This document shows positions 1-15,593 of a DNA stretch of 64,000 bases, one piece after another; position 1 is the first letter of the stretch; each line of letters begins with the position of its first letter. The DNA lies in NCBI RefSeq assembly GCF_017562075.2, contig NC_054082.1, forward strand, positions 23,510,460 through 23,574,459, read 5' to 3'. Below the pieces are notes generated by a model, which saw nothing but the letters and a program-made list of their open reading frames with translations, searched no databases and was not told the DNA's origin. The position numbers were made by a program, and so were the translations under genes. Source of the stretch: Anopheles merus (lineage: Eukaryota; Arthropoda; Insecta; Diptera; Culicidae).

Positions 1-741
1 AATGAAAGCTCCACAGCTTCATTGGTTTGATCAATAGATGGCGTATTACAACTCATCATTATATTGCTATCCTTTTCTTGCAATGTGTTTCGACAAGTTG
101 CATTTTATTATGACCTATATAGCCTTCTAACTTACTGAGCAAAAATCTATATAAATGGTCGTGTGGTTAGATACGTGGGTATCAACACCAATGACCATTG
201 CTCAAATCTCACTTGCTTCAGTGCTGGTGGTTTCCGTTGGAGTTTAGTATTTAAACAATCGTATCGCCGTTCTAGTTCTAGCGATGCATAACTTCAATGC
301 GAAACCATACAACAGTACAGAGGAAATGAGAAAGCTCTCCTCCAAGCGATGAAGCTCAACTGGTTGGGGTATCCCACCAACAGATAGCGCCACCAGCTTT
401 TTTGCTATTTTTAGAATGCATGAGTCGTTTGGCGTCTGCTAAACGAAGTCTTTCTATATTCCGTTTAGGTAGAGAACTTGAGTCGTTTAGAAGCCGTTTA
501 GTGGTCGTTTAGTGGATTTGTGGCACTTCGGAAACGTGCATCAGCGCGATAAGTAACAAATGAGGTTAGAAATCCTTGAAACAGCATCCCAAGCGCCACA
601 GATTAAGCTTAAACGAATGAAAAATCAAATATCTGTGATTTTCGGTAGGATAAATGGAAAATCGGTGGTTTTAGGGCGGTCATCTGTGAATCGGTAGGCA
701 TATAAAAAATCGGTAGGAATACAGATAAATCGGTATTTCTG
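1..741. other. AT-rich spacer with short repeated motifs
   Basis: No coding region is supported. Between about 430 and 515 the heptamer CGTTTAG occurs repeatedly in one orientation, with CTAAACG once in the other, and between about 640 and 740 the motif AATCGGTAG recurs. The density suggests part of a repeat family or MITE, but no clean terminal inverted repeats or target duplication could be marked. Confidence 0.35.
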
Positions 742-3700
742 GTCACTCTGTTCGGGCCACCGCCGCCGCCACCCCTGTATCGCTGTCAGAAGCGGTCCGT
801 CCGTCGCGATCTGGTGACTTCCCGCACAGACTTCGACTCGCAGTGAGCCTCGGCGATTTAATCACCACGGTCTCGTCAGCAAAGCAAGCAGGCAGTGCAA
901 GTGAGTGCGAAGGATAGCGGGTTTGCCGTTGCCATCGACCGTCATGGTGCCAATCGATAGCGTCCACTACGATCGGTGATTTTATTTCGGCGACTGTCCT
1001 GTTTTAGTGGCACCGGAGGCGTCAAGTAAGTTCCGACCGTTTTTGCGGGCAGATGGCTGTGTGTGTGTGCGTGTAGTGAGGAGATTCCGTTCACTAGACA
1101 ACAATTCCCATCATCAGCTGCTGTCGTTCGGTGGCTGCGTGGCTGCTGGTTGCTGGGGCATTTCCATCGCATCGGCCTTTCCCGATGAGTCTGTTGGCAA
1201 TGTACAGCGCGTTCACGTACACGTAGTGCTCGTGTGACTCCCTGCTGATGGGGAGGAAATATTGCGAACGACATCACACCGCAGTTACACCTCTCGTTAC
1301 ACCGGATTGAGAGGCAAAGTGCGTTATCGTGTGCCAAAGGTGCCGTATGTTGTGCGAGAGGTTTATGCAGCTACAATACATTGCCCAAATCTAGATAACG
1401 AGCAAACGAGTGGCTGTGAATTGACGTGAATGTGAAGCATGTTTGTGTCGCCCTAGCGGTCAAGTGCGTGCGTGTGTGTATGTGTGCATGAATATTGAAA
1501 AAATGAGATTGTTATGTGATTGCAGCAGTTTCTCAGTGCATTCCGTCGTTCTCCCATTCTAACTGTGCTTACTTCCCGCCCCACCCCCCCCGATAGGTTT
1601 CTACCTTCCCGCCGGACCGGGCTGCTGGGATTGTATGGGATCGACACTTGATTTGCGTCGTGCACCGTAAAGCTGCAACCTGAGCAAACCGCAACGAGGC
1701 TGACGGGGAATTCCACTGGCAGGAATTGACTCAGGTACGTCTGCGCGGTGGGGCGTGCGGTCATTCTGGATGCAATATTAAAGCGCTAGTGTGTTCGTGA
1801 CTGTCATCCAATGGAGCTGTGCGGCTCACACACCACAGAGCGGCACCACAGAGCAATGCCGATGGCCTTCCATCGTTGTATGGAACAAACCAAACGAAGA
1901 ACCAATCGAGAGCGACCACCCGGCTGGACCGAATCAGATGGGCCGCGTTTATTTGATCGTTGATTAAACGCTACCGAAGGGGTGGTAGGGTGGAATTTCC
2001 AGCAAAACCTCTGACGGTTTCTAAAGACACAGTAGGAGAAGATTTTGCCTCGCGCGCGCATCACTCGCTTACGTCACAAGGCAGCAGGCCATGTTTTACC
2101 CTACCATCACCATCATCAGCCAGTCAGTCAGTCCTTTCGATGTTGTGCTGATTCTCTTTTTCGCCTCAGCTCACATCGCCCTTGGCTCTCTCTCTCTCTT
2201 TTTCGCTCTCTCATCCTCGTCTGCTCTCTCACGCAATCATCGTGCTCGATGAAACGGCACACCTTCACGTGTGTTTTTGGGGCCTGTTTAGGGGGGGAGG
2301 GGGTGTTATTGCTCGGTGGTTGATGATGCAACTTGCCGACACTACCTGCTCTGCTCCAATGGTGGCGGTCGTGATGTGCGCTTCGTTGCACCGGATTCTT
2401 TTCATGTTCGATATCGTAAAAAAAAGCATCTACAACTGGACCTATCAACCACCACCCGTATCGCTGAGCTCGTTTTGCGCTGGACTGAACTGGGCATTTA
2501 AGAGCGGGTTTGTTGTTTCTGTCCTTTCTTGTGTTTGGTGCTTTCAAGCGATTGTCTGACTGGTGTCAGTCGTCTGTCTGTCTAACCTGTTGGCTGTCTA
2601 TTGCTTTGCTTTGAAATTAAAAACACCCCAAGGCATGGGCTGAAGACACACAAAGTGGTGCAGCATCGAAATGGCGCCAATTACTATTGTTGATGCAAAT
2701 TTGCTCTGCTGTTTTTTTTCTCTTTCTTCTGTTGTGAAGTATACTACACTTCGTTATAGCGGAAAATTGCAAGAAAAAAAGCAGCCTCTCTTTCGTTGAA
2801 ACACCCACACCGCAAATAATGCACTTGTGTGCCAATGAAGCATACACGCCACCCTTATGTCACACTCTCAGTGGGGGTCATAGTGAAGCAAAGAAAGCAA
2901 CCCACCGTACCGATGAGGCAGCTCATTATCCTATCCTATCGTTTGCTTTCTCTGTATCTCATCTGAGTAACTGTAGACACTAGTAGCAACAACAATACAC
3001 ACCTCCCCCCCCCCCTCCCCTTTTGTTTCTGTCTTCAACGCCATATTACCCCACCTCTTTCCTGTCCACCTTCTTCAAATCAGCCGAACGATTGGCGGGC
3101 CACGCAGACTCCCAAAGTAGGCGTCGGGGAGGGTTTTATGCAACGTCAAACTTCGCACGTGAACCAATTTGCAGTCAGTTTTTTGCCTTCTTTTTTTCTT
3201 TTTTCTCACTCACTCACTCACTCACTTGTCGCCATGGTTTTATTTACAGCTTTTACACGGCAAACCATCACAGACACATGGGGTGGAGCAGGGAGGTTGA
3301 CATACGCGTACGGGTGAAGGTGGTACGCGGAGGAGAGTGGTACAGAGCCAAAGCATGCCATTCGAGGTCAATTTTCAGTCCGCTTTCTATCCGCGTGCCG
3401 CCCGTTTGATGGAAGGGGACCGAAGAAGGACTGGTATTGGTGGCTGGTGCTATGATTCGTGTCTCCGGTGTCCCTCGGTGGCATCGTGGCAACCGGAGTT
3501 TTGGGGGATATGCTTTGCCTGTCAACGCCATCACTGTATTTGGGGTTTTTCTTTAGTTTTGAATTTGTTCCGGTAAAAAAGATTAGTTTTTAGAACTGGG
3601 AAACGATGCAAGTTAGCGAATATTGTAATACCAATACGCAATCTGAAGCCTTTTTTTACTTTCGTTTAAACTTTTACTTCCTTTTAATGATGATGTACCG

Positions 3701-4187
3701 TAAACGTTACCTTTCAACGGTGCGGAATAGCTCGACGTTTTAAAATCATATATATTATTGGTAAAATATTGATAGTATGTTTCATTATTTATGGACAATG
3801 TGTTTTGTTTTCTTTCCTCTCAGGTTGACAAAAACGATTCAGATGGACTAATTATTTTAATTTTCTACCAATACTTCAATAAAATTCAACTCAATCGAGC
3901 CTCGAGTTGAATAACCTCACCCTTTCTGTGGTTGAACCATTTCCGTGGCAACTGGTGGAATGTGTGATTGCCTAAACCGGGCCCGGTAAGCCGTACAATT
4001 TCTGCTCACGTCAGCAAGATCAACGTGTGCGGAAGGGTTTTGGCGAAAACCTTTCGACCCAGACGCAAAGTCGGTCAAATTTGAATTATTTGCCTAGCAG
4101 ACTGTTTGGTTTCTTATTGCAAAAGGTAAGCGAAATTGTTGCCATTCTATTGCTATTTTGCTCCATTCCGCGGCAGGGCACACAATA
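742..4187. other. Spacer without confident genes
   Basis: Only short open frames lacking recognisable domains are seen. Simple sequence includes a CT-rich stretch near 2190-2235 and an ACTC repeat near 3209-3230. A donor-like CAG|GTACGT lies near 1734 in a GC-richer stretch that could be an untranslated exon. Nothing ties it to a gene. Confidence 0.4.
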
Positions 4188-4432
4188 CAGGGTTTCCCAC
4201 GATTTATTGGTCGGTTCCCATCAATTTTTGGTGGGTTCCCATATTTTGTTGATGCGTTCCCACGATTTTTTGGTCGTTTCCCAGAATTTTTTGGTCCAAT
4301 TGTATTGATATCCAATCGGAAAATACCAATAAATTATGGGAACGAACCAAAAATCTATGGGATACGACCAAAAAATCGTGGGAACGCACCAAAAAATCAT
4401 GGGAACTGACCAATAAATCGTGGGAAACCCTG
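4188..4432. mobile_element. Foldback MITE with TA target duplication
   Basis: The element starts CAGGGTTTCCCACG and ends with the inverse CGTGGGAAACCCTG. It is flanked directly by TA on both sides (4186-4187 and 4433-4434). Each arm is made of about five imperfect 21-bp units of the form GTTCCCAnnATTTTTTGGTCG, with the right arm in inverse orientation, so nearly the whole 245 bp can fold into a hairpin. There is no transposase. TA duplication is typical of Tc1/mariner-superfamily MITEs. The 21-bp period creates spurious 7-residue peptide repeats in several frames, which are not genes. Confidence 0.8.
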
Positions 4433-7400
4433 TAACGTCCCCATGTTTATGTTGGCTGCTGTCAGAGCGACACGATGTGCCTGTGGTTTGTTTGCTTTTG
4501 CGCCTCCAATGGTTCCCCGGCACTATTTCTGGCGATGTGTTTCCGTCGTCCTTTAATAGAAAATAATGATCCCCCGTTAAGTGTAGGGTCACACAAAGGG
4601 GCTAGGGATTTTTTTTTGCGTTATTTTTTGCCGTATTTTCCCTGTCGGCATACCACAACCGAGCAGCAGCCTTCACGGCAGCGCACCACAATGCTCCTTG
4701 CTGGTCCGGTGGCTTCTGTTTTCACATCTCCATCCCAGTAGAAGAATGGGAGTTCTCAGGGTGGGCTGGGACCTTTTCGAAAAGGATTACATTGTGTGAT
4801 TCAATTTGTTGTGGCAACCACGATAAGAGAAAACCGTAAAGAGTTCTACAACCAAGCGGAAGCTTTTCTGTCCGTGTGGCAAACTGAGGGGATAAGAAAT
4901 GGAAAACAGCCCACAGCTCTTTTACTCCGTTTTGTTGACTGTTGTAAATAAAGTAAATTTTAGTTTCACTTGTTTAGCTACTTCCTCGGAACTCGGTTGT
5001 TCCTGTCGGGCTTTAATTGTTAATCAAAATGCGCATTTAAGTTTTCAATCTGGCAAAGCATGGCAAACCATGGGAAACTGTGCCGAAAGCGCCCTTCACT
5101 GAAGCGTAACGCCTGTTTCTGAAACGGTGCTCCTTCTCGTTCTGATGTATTTTTGAGTCAAATCTTTAGAAAACTTCCTCCGCCACTTCCGCACTGTCCG
5201 ACACGCCGTTGCTATGCCATTTCTGGATATGCGCCTTGGGTTCTCCGGCAAAAAAACAACGTGCGTAAGAAACTTTTCTTAGCAGAAACTCGGTCTGTAT
5301 GATGGTTATCACGTTTCGGCCCATAATATAGGCAAGTAAATTATATAGCGCAGTCGAGTAGAAATTTGTTTTATTATGAGCATGAAATTGTTTCTTCACC
5401 ATTCTGCCTGGAATTTTGCTAGATTGCGTAATGCACCAAACTGTTGTCAAATTTCCGGAAGGTACATTTATTAATTTCCAGAATAACAAAAAAAAAAAAC
5501 CTTTGCGATGGACCGTGTTGCGCCACGAAACCGCCATTCCCATTTTTAAACTCGAGAAAAGCAATGTGCAAACGCCAACAGCCGTCTCGGCACACACGTG
5601 CAATGCGATAGCTTTGGTTTTGTAATATAATTTTGCTCGTTAACATAGCCCGTTTGTCGAGCTTTTGTAGTGGGATGCGGCTGATGGAGCTGAAGTGCTA
5701 CTGCGCTACAGTTCGATGTTGCAACAGCTGCCTAGAACCAGTGAAGCTTGTAAATGTTACATGGATAATAAATCGTGCTTAATTACTGCTCCGAGTAACT
5801 GATGTTAATTTACTTACGGTTTGGGCCACTTTACCGGATGGAGTTAATAGGAGAGAGATTGTTTTTTTTTTCTTACCGATTTTAGTGACCTTTACTGTAA
5901 TCATTTCGTTCGAGTTTCGCCCAATCTCAATTATCCTGTGAGCTATTAATAGGTCCTCTTGGTACAATGATGTTTTGGTAATGTACAAAGTAATGAAATT
6001 AGTATCTTATTGCTATATGAAGCATCTGTACGTAAAAATAGTAAGTGAATATAACAGTTTAGGACAAAAAGTGACAGCCAAGAAGCCTTCATCTTTGAGT
6101 CGTCGTGGATGCAATGCTCTCAATGCCAATGACTATGTTCCAGTGAGTAGGAGCGACGTTAAGGCATTTCAAATACCTCGTATGTTGACCTTCTATTTGT
6201 TGGCTTTGCAAACCTCCTTCGCAATGGCTGCAAATTATGCTTGTACTAAATGGAAAATTCTCTGAATATGATTGCAAATTATGCACGATGTACCGGTACT
6301 AAGTTTTAAAACGTTTCAACGACTGCAGCAAGAATGCTTGACTCTGATCCTGAAACTCTTGGGAGACTGCTGAATTAATATTGCAGGACAACTTGTGCTC
6401 GCCAACAAGCTGAACAATTGCAGATAAATATGAAGAATTTTCTGTAAAAATTGATGGTTGAAGGCAAAACGAAACCCATGATTGCGTGATATTGGAGTTG
6501 GTTTCCCATCAATCATCTTCAATGGTGGTTTGAAGGCAAAATAATCATGCTCTTGTGACATTCAAATAAATCACATCAATCGAGGATTGATGTTTCAATT
6601 TAATAATCTATTTTTAAATTGTTTTTACCCATCATTGAACGTTTTTTCCCATTACGGAGCATTTTACCTATGCTGGAATGAGGAAATAGACTTCCAACGG
6701 GTTTTCTTTTCTGAGCAAACATATGGGTGTGTGTGTGTGTGTGAGGCTTAGGCAAACTGTGTACTTATTTTCCGAAATTGTATGACATGTTTTTGCGAAA
6801 TGAGCTCCAATATCGTCCGTTCCTAGCACGGTTCACCGTTGGCAAGCTATCTCTACTGTGCTATGTAAACCCGAAAGCCGACACATGTAACAACTCGTGC
6901 GTAACGCTTTTAAGTTTTGAGTTTAGTTGGCCCCGGGGAACCCTCGAACTCGGTGCAGTTCGTGCGCTATGCCAGAGAAGGGACCGTTCTGTGTGAGACG
7001 CGTATGAGACCTTTCTCTTTTTTTTTAAATTTTTTTGTTCGGTCTAAAGCTTAACCACTATACTAGCACGCACCAAAGCGCCACACGATGGTCATAGACG
7101 GGAAACGGGAAAGCTGTGCTCGAGATCGAGAGCACACACACACACACCCGTTTGATGAAACTGGACCATTGTCGAGATGGCGAAACACAAGCCCAGCGAA
7201 AGATAGGAGGAGATATAAAAAAAACGGTTTTAAAATTAGTTTTACTTGGAAGTAGCGACCCGGATACAGTGGATTATGCTCACTTCGTTTGGCGTTATAA
7301 GCTTTGGCAAGGTTACGTGTACGCTGCACAGGACGCTTGATGCTTGATTTTTCGGCACAATCGCTGCTGGGGATTTACTATTCGCCGTGTGCCGGTCACG

Positions 7401-10400
7401 AATTGTTTTTTGTTTTGTTTTGCCTTTTGCTTTTAAAAGTAAATCGGCAAACCGGCTCCTCACTTGGGAGTGGTCTAGCTGAATGGCGTCCGTGGCGAGA
7501 CCGTGTTTCGGCCAGTTTTGTTTGGCTTCTGCCCAAATCGGTTAATCTTTGAGCTTTAGGAAGTGGAGTGAAGTCGGCTGAGTAGTTGATGTTATTTATT
7601 GTTTGCATTTTCAATCCTGCAAATAAATATGAAGCTTGTGCCGCAACACAGCGTTGATAAAGTATCATTGAACGATCTAATGGAATGAATAGAATTTCAT
7701 ACCAGATATCAAATTCATTCAATGTTGAGAGCGCACGTGGTGCTTCCATCCCACGGAAGGACAGCTGTTTGCAGATTGAAGCAGTTTAAAAATATCTAAT
7801 CAACATATTGAATGGCCAAAATGATGTGTAGGTTTCGTAGAAGTTTATTTTTTCGCCAGGAATTTGTTGCGTCAGAAAGAGATCGAAAAGGCAACAACAA
7901 GTGAACTGAAATAAACGTGAATGCGCTATGCTTACGTAGAGCTTTTTTGAGGATCTTCCATGTCCCCATGGTCCGTCATGTTTCGATTGGGTTTTGTAGA
8001 CTAGATGGTATGAATGATGGTAGTGCTTGTGCAAACACGTGCAACTTAAGATTGTGAAACGGCCATCCACCATACTAGAGTTTGAACCGTTTCCTCGTTT
8101 CCCACCTGCTTGTGATTCTAATATAAAGCTAAAAGTTTGCCAATAAAAGTCCAATTATTTCATGTTTTGCAATATTAAATCACTGACGATTTTTCGAGCT
8201 TTGTTTTCAACAGATTGACAGATTCTTTGCCTTTTCCACTAGACCCAGTAATAAACTTTCAAGTTTCGTGCAAAAGTTCGATGGCTAAAGTGTCCTTTGT
8301 TGCGTGTTTTGCCAGAACATCACATAAACAACCGTTGTTTGATAACGAAAATAATAGAGAAATTTCGAGAAGCAAAATCATTTTCCCAACAATAAGCACT
8401 TGCTTTGTGGCATGAGATGGAATTAGGCATGGAATAGAAACGGTTGGTAAAGGTGGTGAGCTTTTCCGAACACGTGGAAGCCCGAAAATGTAACGTTAGC
8501 ATCATGGTACGTTAAAGAAAAAGTTAAAAATAGATCACACGGTCACTCGGGACGGCGAATTGGGATGGGATGCAAAATGGGAAATATTATCAGATGACCT
8601 TCAAAGGAGCCTGTTCATGTTTAAATTAAACTCAAGGTCAGTGTTAAAATGTGTGCATTATGTCGATTGATTTTTATTTGATTTGTAACTGGCATAGCTA
8701 TTTATTCTGCAACACTTACTCATTAATATACAAAATAGTGGAGATGTTTCCACTAGTCAATTTCAGACCAGGTGAAGACACTGCGCCAGTCAACAGTTTG
8801 TTGGCTGTGTGGGAAATTTATGAGAATTTGAAATCAAAGTTCATGTATTCCTACATTTTCTTTACATTGCTACCACGAAAAACGCACAGGAACTCGAGTC
8901 GGATTGTAAGAATTCTCCAACTATTGCTGTATGCATGCAAACTTTTATTCCATGGAATAGTCTGTGCAAGTAAATTCCAGATAAAACTGTATTTGCCCTT
9001 ACCACCACGTTTTAGATGCAAAATAACATTACAGCTTTGGGAAGAGCAAGACGTTGCTTTTTTATTATACCAACCACTGGTCCAAACTGTCTATATGGCT
9101 ATTATATGTTAGATTTGGTTGGATATTCTCTTCCAAATCTACAACCATTTGAGAGACCATACCATAGGAAAGAGATCAGCCAACCGGACTGAAGGGTCAA
9201 TTTTTGGGACCAAGTGCGTAGAGAGATATAGAACACTGTTCTGTGTGCATGTCCCGTAACATATGGTGAGCATTAAATTCAACGGACCTACCGAACGGTT
9301 GTTTGCGTTGTTCGTTTAATTTGCCATCCGCTTGGGTGCAACCGAGAAGTCCATTTAGCAGACAGAGTACGGATGCAATTGTCTGCCGTTTGGATTAGCA
9401 GTGAATTGGTCTGTGCGGTTTCATCGTGTGCCCGATTGATGCCCGAAATGCTGAAGCCCGAAATACAAACCACAACATGTGCAATCTGAATGACTGCTGC
9501 CCTCCTGAATGACTAACCCTATAATGCCTTTTGTTTGTTTTGTCGCTTCATGTACTGCTACTAGCGATAGCAGGGGAACGTAGTAGGAGTGCACTAACAC
9601 GGCTGATAAGTTGTCATTGGCAGTGGCAGCAATTAGTTCCAATGCGTACATCTCCTCGCAAATGGCCGTGTCGTTCGGAGTTATTTATACACTCCGATAG
9701 ATGAAAGGAGCGGTAAACCTCTGAGGATTTTGTGTACACATTTGCAGCATTTTCTCGGGACGGTTCGTTTAAGCTCTACTGATATTAAATTGATAATGAT
9801 ATTAATTGAACGCCCTGCCAACTCTTATTTGCATTGGGTCGTCCATATTCGGTAACGTTATCATACACAAAGCAAATATGGCAGGTACACATTCACCCGG
9901 ACACCGAAACGCTCTCGAACCCCATCGATATTCACACATAATATCAAACGGGACGTAAGGATAGTAAATGTAGCGAAATTCGTGGAACGATAAACTCAGA
10001 AAAAAGGCCTGAGCAAATATTAAAAATGTAAATCTATCGTTGGATTGCTTTTCACTCAACGTCAGCGCAATGCCTGCCGATACATTGCTATCTTCGACTG
10101 TACACTGGGTGCACATGATTATCCCAACTTTTGACACGGCCGCTGATACTGCACCACACACTCCCTTTGGCCGTGGGAGCGATACATGGGAGTGTCTCTC
10201 GTACGGGAATGACCGCAACCATGGACGCGCCCACTGTGCAGGAGCCGGGCTACGGCTCTGTGGTATGCGGTGTGGAGTGGTTTGCTGTAAATGATAATTC
10301 AGCATCAGAATGCGTTTGAAAACACACTCAGCCCAGTAAAACCGCGTCGGTTGAAGCAAAAAGAAGCACAACCCTTATCGGTACGGGCTGTCGGCAGCTT

Positions 10401-11656
10401 CGTTTAATGTGTGCTATTATATACAGCCAATATGCTATGCAATATCAAGTATTTGCGGGTATGTTGTAATCGCTTGATAAGCATTTGATTCGTTTTGGAT
10501 ACTTAATGTACCGTCGTATTGAAATATTATACATCAAACTTCTGTTCTCAATGAACAAATCGTTTAATTAAATAAATAAGGTGTCTTAGATGTTTCAAAA
10601 CAACCGTAATTCTACGAGTAGAGCATGCAGAAAAGAGGGTTTGGTCGTATACTATGCTCCAAAGTCTGAATAATCGAATGACGGTGTGATCTATGATCTT
10701 ATATCAATTATGTTTTACTATTAAGATGTTGTCAACGATGCATATTCAAAACCACACGACAAACTGAACTACCCACCTACTTATCAGACCTGCCGGTCAT
10801 CTGCCAAAACGCCTGTTCCCACGTCCGCGCTCGGTCTTGTTGGGCGTTCTAAAAGAACTTTACGTCGCTCGGTCGCTCGGTGTCCTACGCATGGCCGGAA
10901 ATGTTTATAAAATAACCCGAAAAAGTCTTCAAAAGACTCTACCGACTGATTGACTGACTTAAGAAGCGGGAGCAACAAATTAGTCATATATATATAGCTA
11001 TCCAACCTGTGCTCCAATTTTGAAACATATGAGTTGCCTTTATGTTCTATAGTTTTGGGTTGAAAATACCATCCACTTGTCTCGATTTACTACACACACA
11101 GGTACGTTCTTTGTTCATCGATGGCATCCCCCACGCTGCAATAACCATCAATGTCAACCTGTGCAGTGTAACAATGAAGTTAAAAATACAGTACCTAACA
11201 AACAAACGCTACATTCAGCCCAGTAGAGGCAGTACCCACCTTAACCGAGCGAGAAAGTTTTCCAATAACGATGCTAACTGCAACAGCTTCGTTGGTTCGT
11301 TGATTAGCTCTGTGGCCATCTATGGAGATGGCTTTTAGCTCATGTACTTTTGAACTGCAAACAATGTGGCGGTGGTTAAAAACAAGAATGTGCCAGCAGA
11401 GTCCCTCTTTCACTGCTGCAATCATTTTCCACCCCACATTTTGTCCAAGACATATGCATGCACCCTGTTAGGTTTCTTGCTTTATTTTTATCTAACACAA
11501 ATCGGAACCGCCGTCGTTCTGGTACTACTTTGTCCACATGATAGTGTGTCATGATGGTGGTGATGATGATGGCTCTCTGAGTTGGGATTGGCAGCGCTGC
11601 GGTGACGGTGAAGTTGTTTACTATATATTTCTGCCCTACCGATAAGGGCAGTTTAC
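4433..11656. other. Long AT-rich spacer, no confident gene
   Basis: The open frames here are short and match no family I recognise. The longest are a 153-codon frame at 8651-9112 (+) and a 189-codon frame at 9802-10371 (-); neither has a recognisable domain or convincing splice context. A GC-rich patch at about 10130-10290 contains an ATG in good context (10221) followed 42 bases later by a donor-like GTATGC. It is a weak candidate for a first coding exon. Confidence 0.4.
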
Positions 11657-14198
<2,542 letters not shown>

Positions 14199-14206
<8 letters not shown>

Positions 14207-14523
14207 CAGTGGCGGATTTAACAGTAGGCGGACTAGGCGGTCGCCTGGGGCCCCGCCGATTTAGGGGCCCCGTAGATCGCCATTCTATAGTATGCCGTAT
14301 GGACAGAGTACTAGCGACAAGGATCCCTGGCTGGCGAATTATTTGCACCCCCCCCCCCCCCCCCCTCGTCAGCAAAAATTTTAGAGTCTGCAACTGATGA
14401 TCGTAGGGGCCCCGGCGGTATTTCAAGTTTACTGTTCCCCATTTACTCCCCATTTACAGAGGGGCCTCAACTCGTCTTTCCGCCTAGGGCCCCCGAAACC
14501 CTTAATCCGCCACTGGTATAATG
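14199..14523. mobile_element. hAT-type MITE with 8-bp target duplication
   Basis: The body runs from 14207 to 14515 (309 bp). It starts CAGTGGCGGATTTA and ends TAATCCGCCACTG, a near-perfect terminal inverted repeat of about 13 bp. The flanks are GTATAATA (14199-14206) and GTATAATG (14516-14523), 7 of 8 identical, which fits the 8-bp duplication of hAT elements. CAGTGGCGGAT termini are common in non-autonomous hAT elements. Subterminal GGGGCCCCG blocks and a run of about 20 C lie inside, and there is no transposase. Confidence 0.8.
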
Positions 14524-14980
14524 TACAGGTGGGCTTATCCCAAGGTGTATGAATTTAGAAGGCTGATTTTTATCGCTTATATTTCTGAATGAAGATTTTA
14601 AGAGTGTTTTGAGTATTCGTCAAGCCTCCAGAAAGCTCGTTGGAGCAAAAGTTTTCACTCGTTCTGTCAAAAAGTGATATTCAAATTTGTTTACAAAAAA
14701 ACATGCTATGGGACCATCTGAACTACATACACTTTGATTCTTTAATGCACCTTGGGGTTAATGTAAGCCTCACCTTGTTTTGCCATTTTTTCGAGCAGGT
14801 ACTAGAATCTAATTCTAGCTTTGAGGCTAGAATAATCTAGACTGAAAATTGCAGGCTAGTTTTTTGTGTGGTTTTGTATGGAGTGTTTACATGATTTCAG
14901 CCTCCAACTGTCAAACTTCGTACAAAAAACTGACTAGAATCGTGAAGGGCCCTTATCTTAGATAATTCGAGCTCCACGTA

Positions 14981-15042
14981 GTGCAGCACTGCTCTTTTAT
15001 TGATTTTTACCGACTTGTGCAGCACTGCTCTTTTATTGATTT
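14981..15042. repeat. Two 26-bp direct repeats
   Basis: The copies at 14981-15006 and 15017-15042 are identical over 26 bases, beginning GTGCAGCACTGC and ending TTATTGATTT, and are separated by 10 bases. Each contains the short palindrome GTGCAGCAC. Confidence 0.9.
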
Positions 15043-15534
15043 AAAAAACTTTTTTTTTCCTATTTTTTAAAACTCATATTTACACTTCAACCACTGCGGC
15101 ATTCCCTTTCCCATTGCTTCCTGCAAACGAACGGTGGGTGAAATTTATCCTATTTAATTAAACATTTAATTTCGCATAGTTTGTTGAACAAGTCTCCCCA
15201 ATAACAGAATGGACAGTTCGTTCCAATTTGCTCCCCTTTCGTCCGTTCCGTCCAATAGCATTTGCCCCTCGCCGAGTGAGTTTCAGTTCGTATGTGGTGG
15301 TGGTGCAAAATCTGTTCAGAATTAGATGAATATATTTTGGTGGATAGTGGAAAGGACCGAGAACGCCTGCAGCAATCACATTGTGCCCGGGGCCGCATCC
15401 AAGGATCGCAAGGATCGGGCGCAGCGCGAGTGTTGGGTTTGCTGTAGAAAGTTTCGTTCGCTTTTTCTTCTCAACCCCAAGGTTGATCGGGCAGCGAATA
15501 TTCGATTCGATTTATTTTACCATTTTGAGGAGGT

Positions 15535-15589
<55 letters not shown>

Positions 15590-15593
15590 CTCT
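15535..15593. repeat. CT/TC microsatellite
   Basis: A dinucleotide TC tract of about 59 bases with three single-base interruptions (TTT and TGT steps). Confidence 0.95.

Noticed and set aside
4027..4592. Frames with 7-residue repeats (FLVGSH-type)
   Set aside because: Produced by the 21-bp units of the foldback MITE on both strands.
8651..9112. 153-codon plus-strand frame
   Set aside because: AT-rich, hydrophobic by base composition, no domain or gene context.
9802..10371. 189-codon minus-strand frame in the spacer
   Set aside because: The longest unexplained non-repeat frame, but it has no recognisable domain, mixed composition and no splice or polyadenylation context. Kept only as a note.
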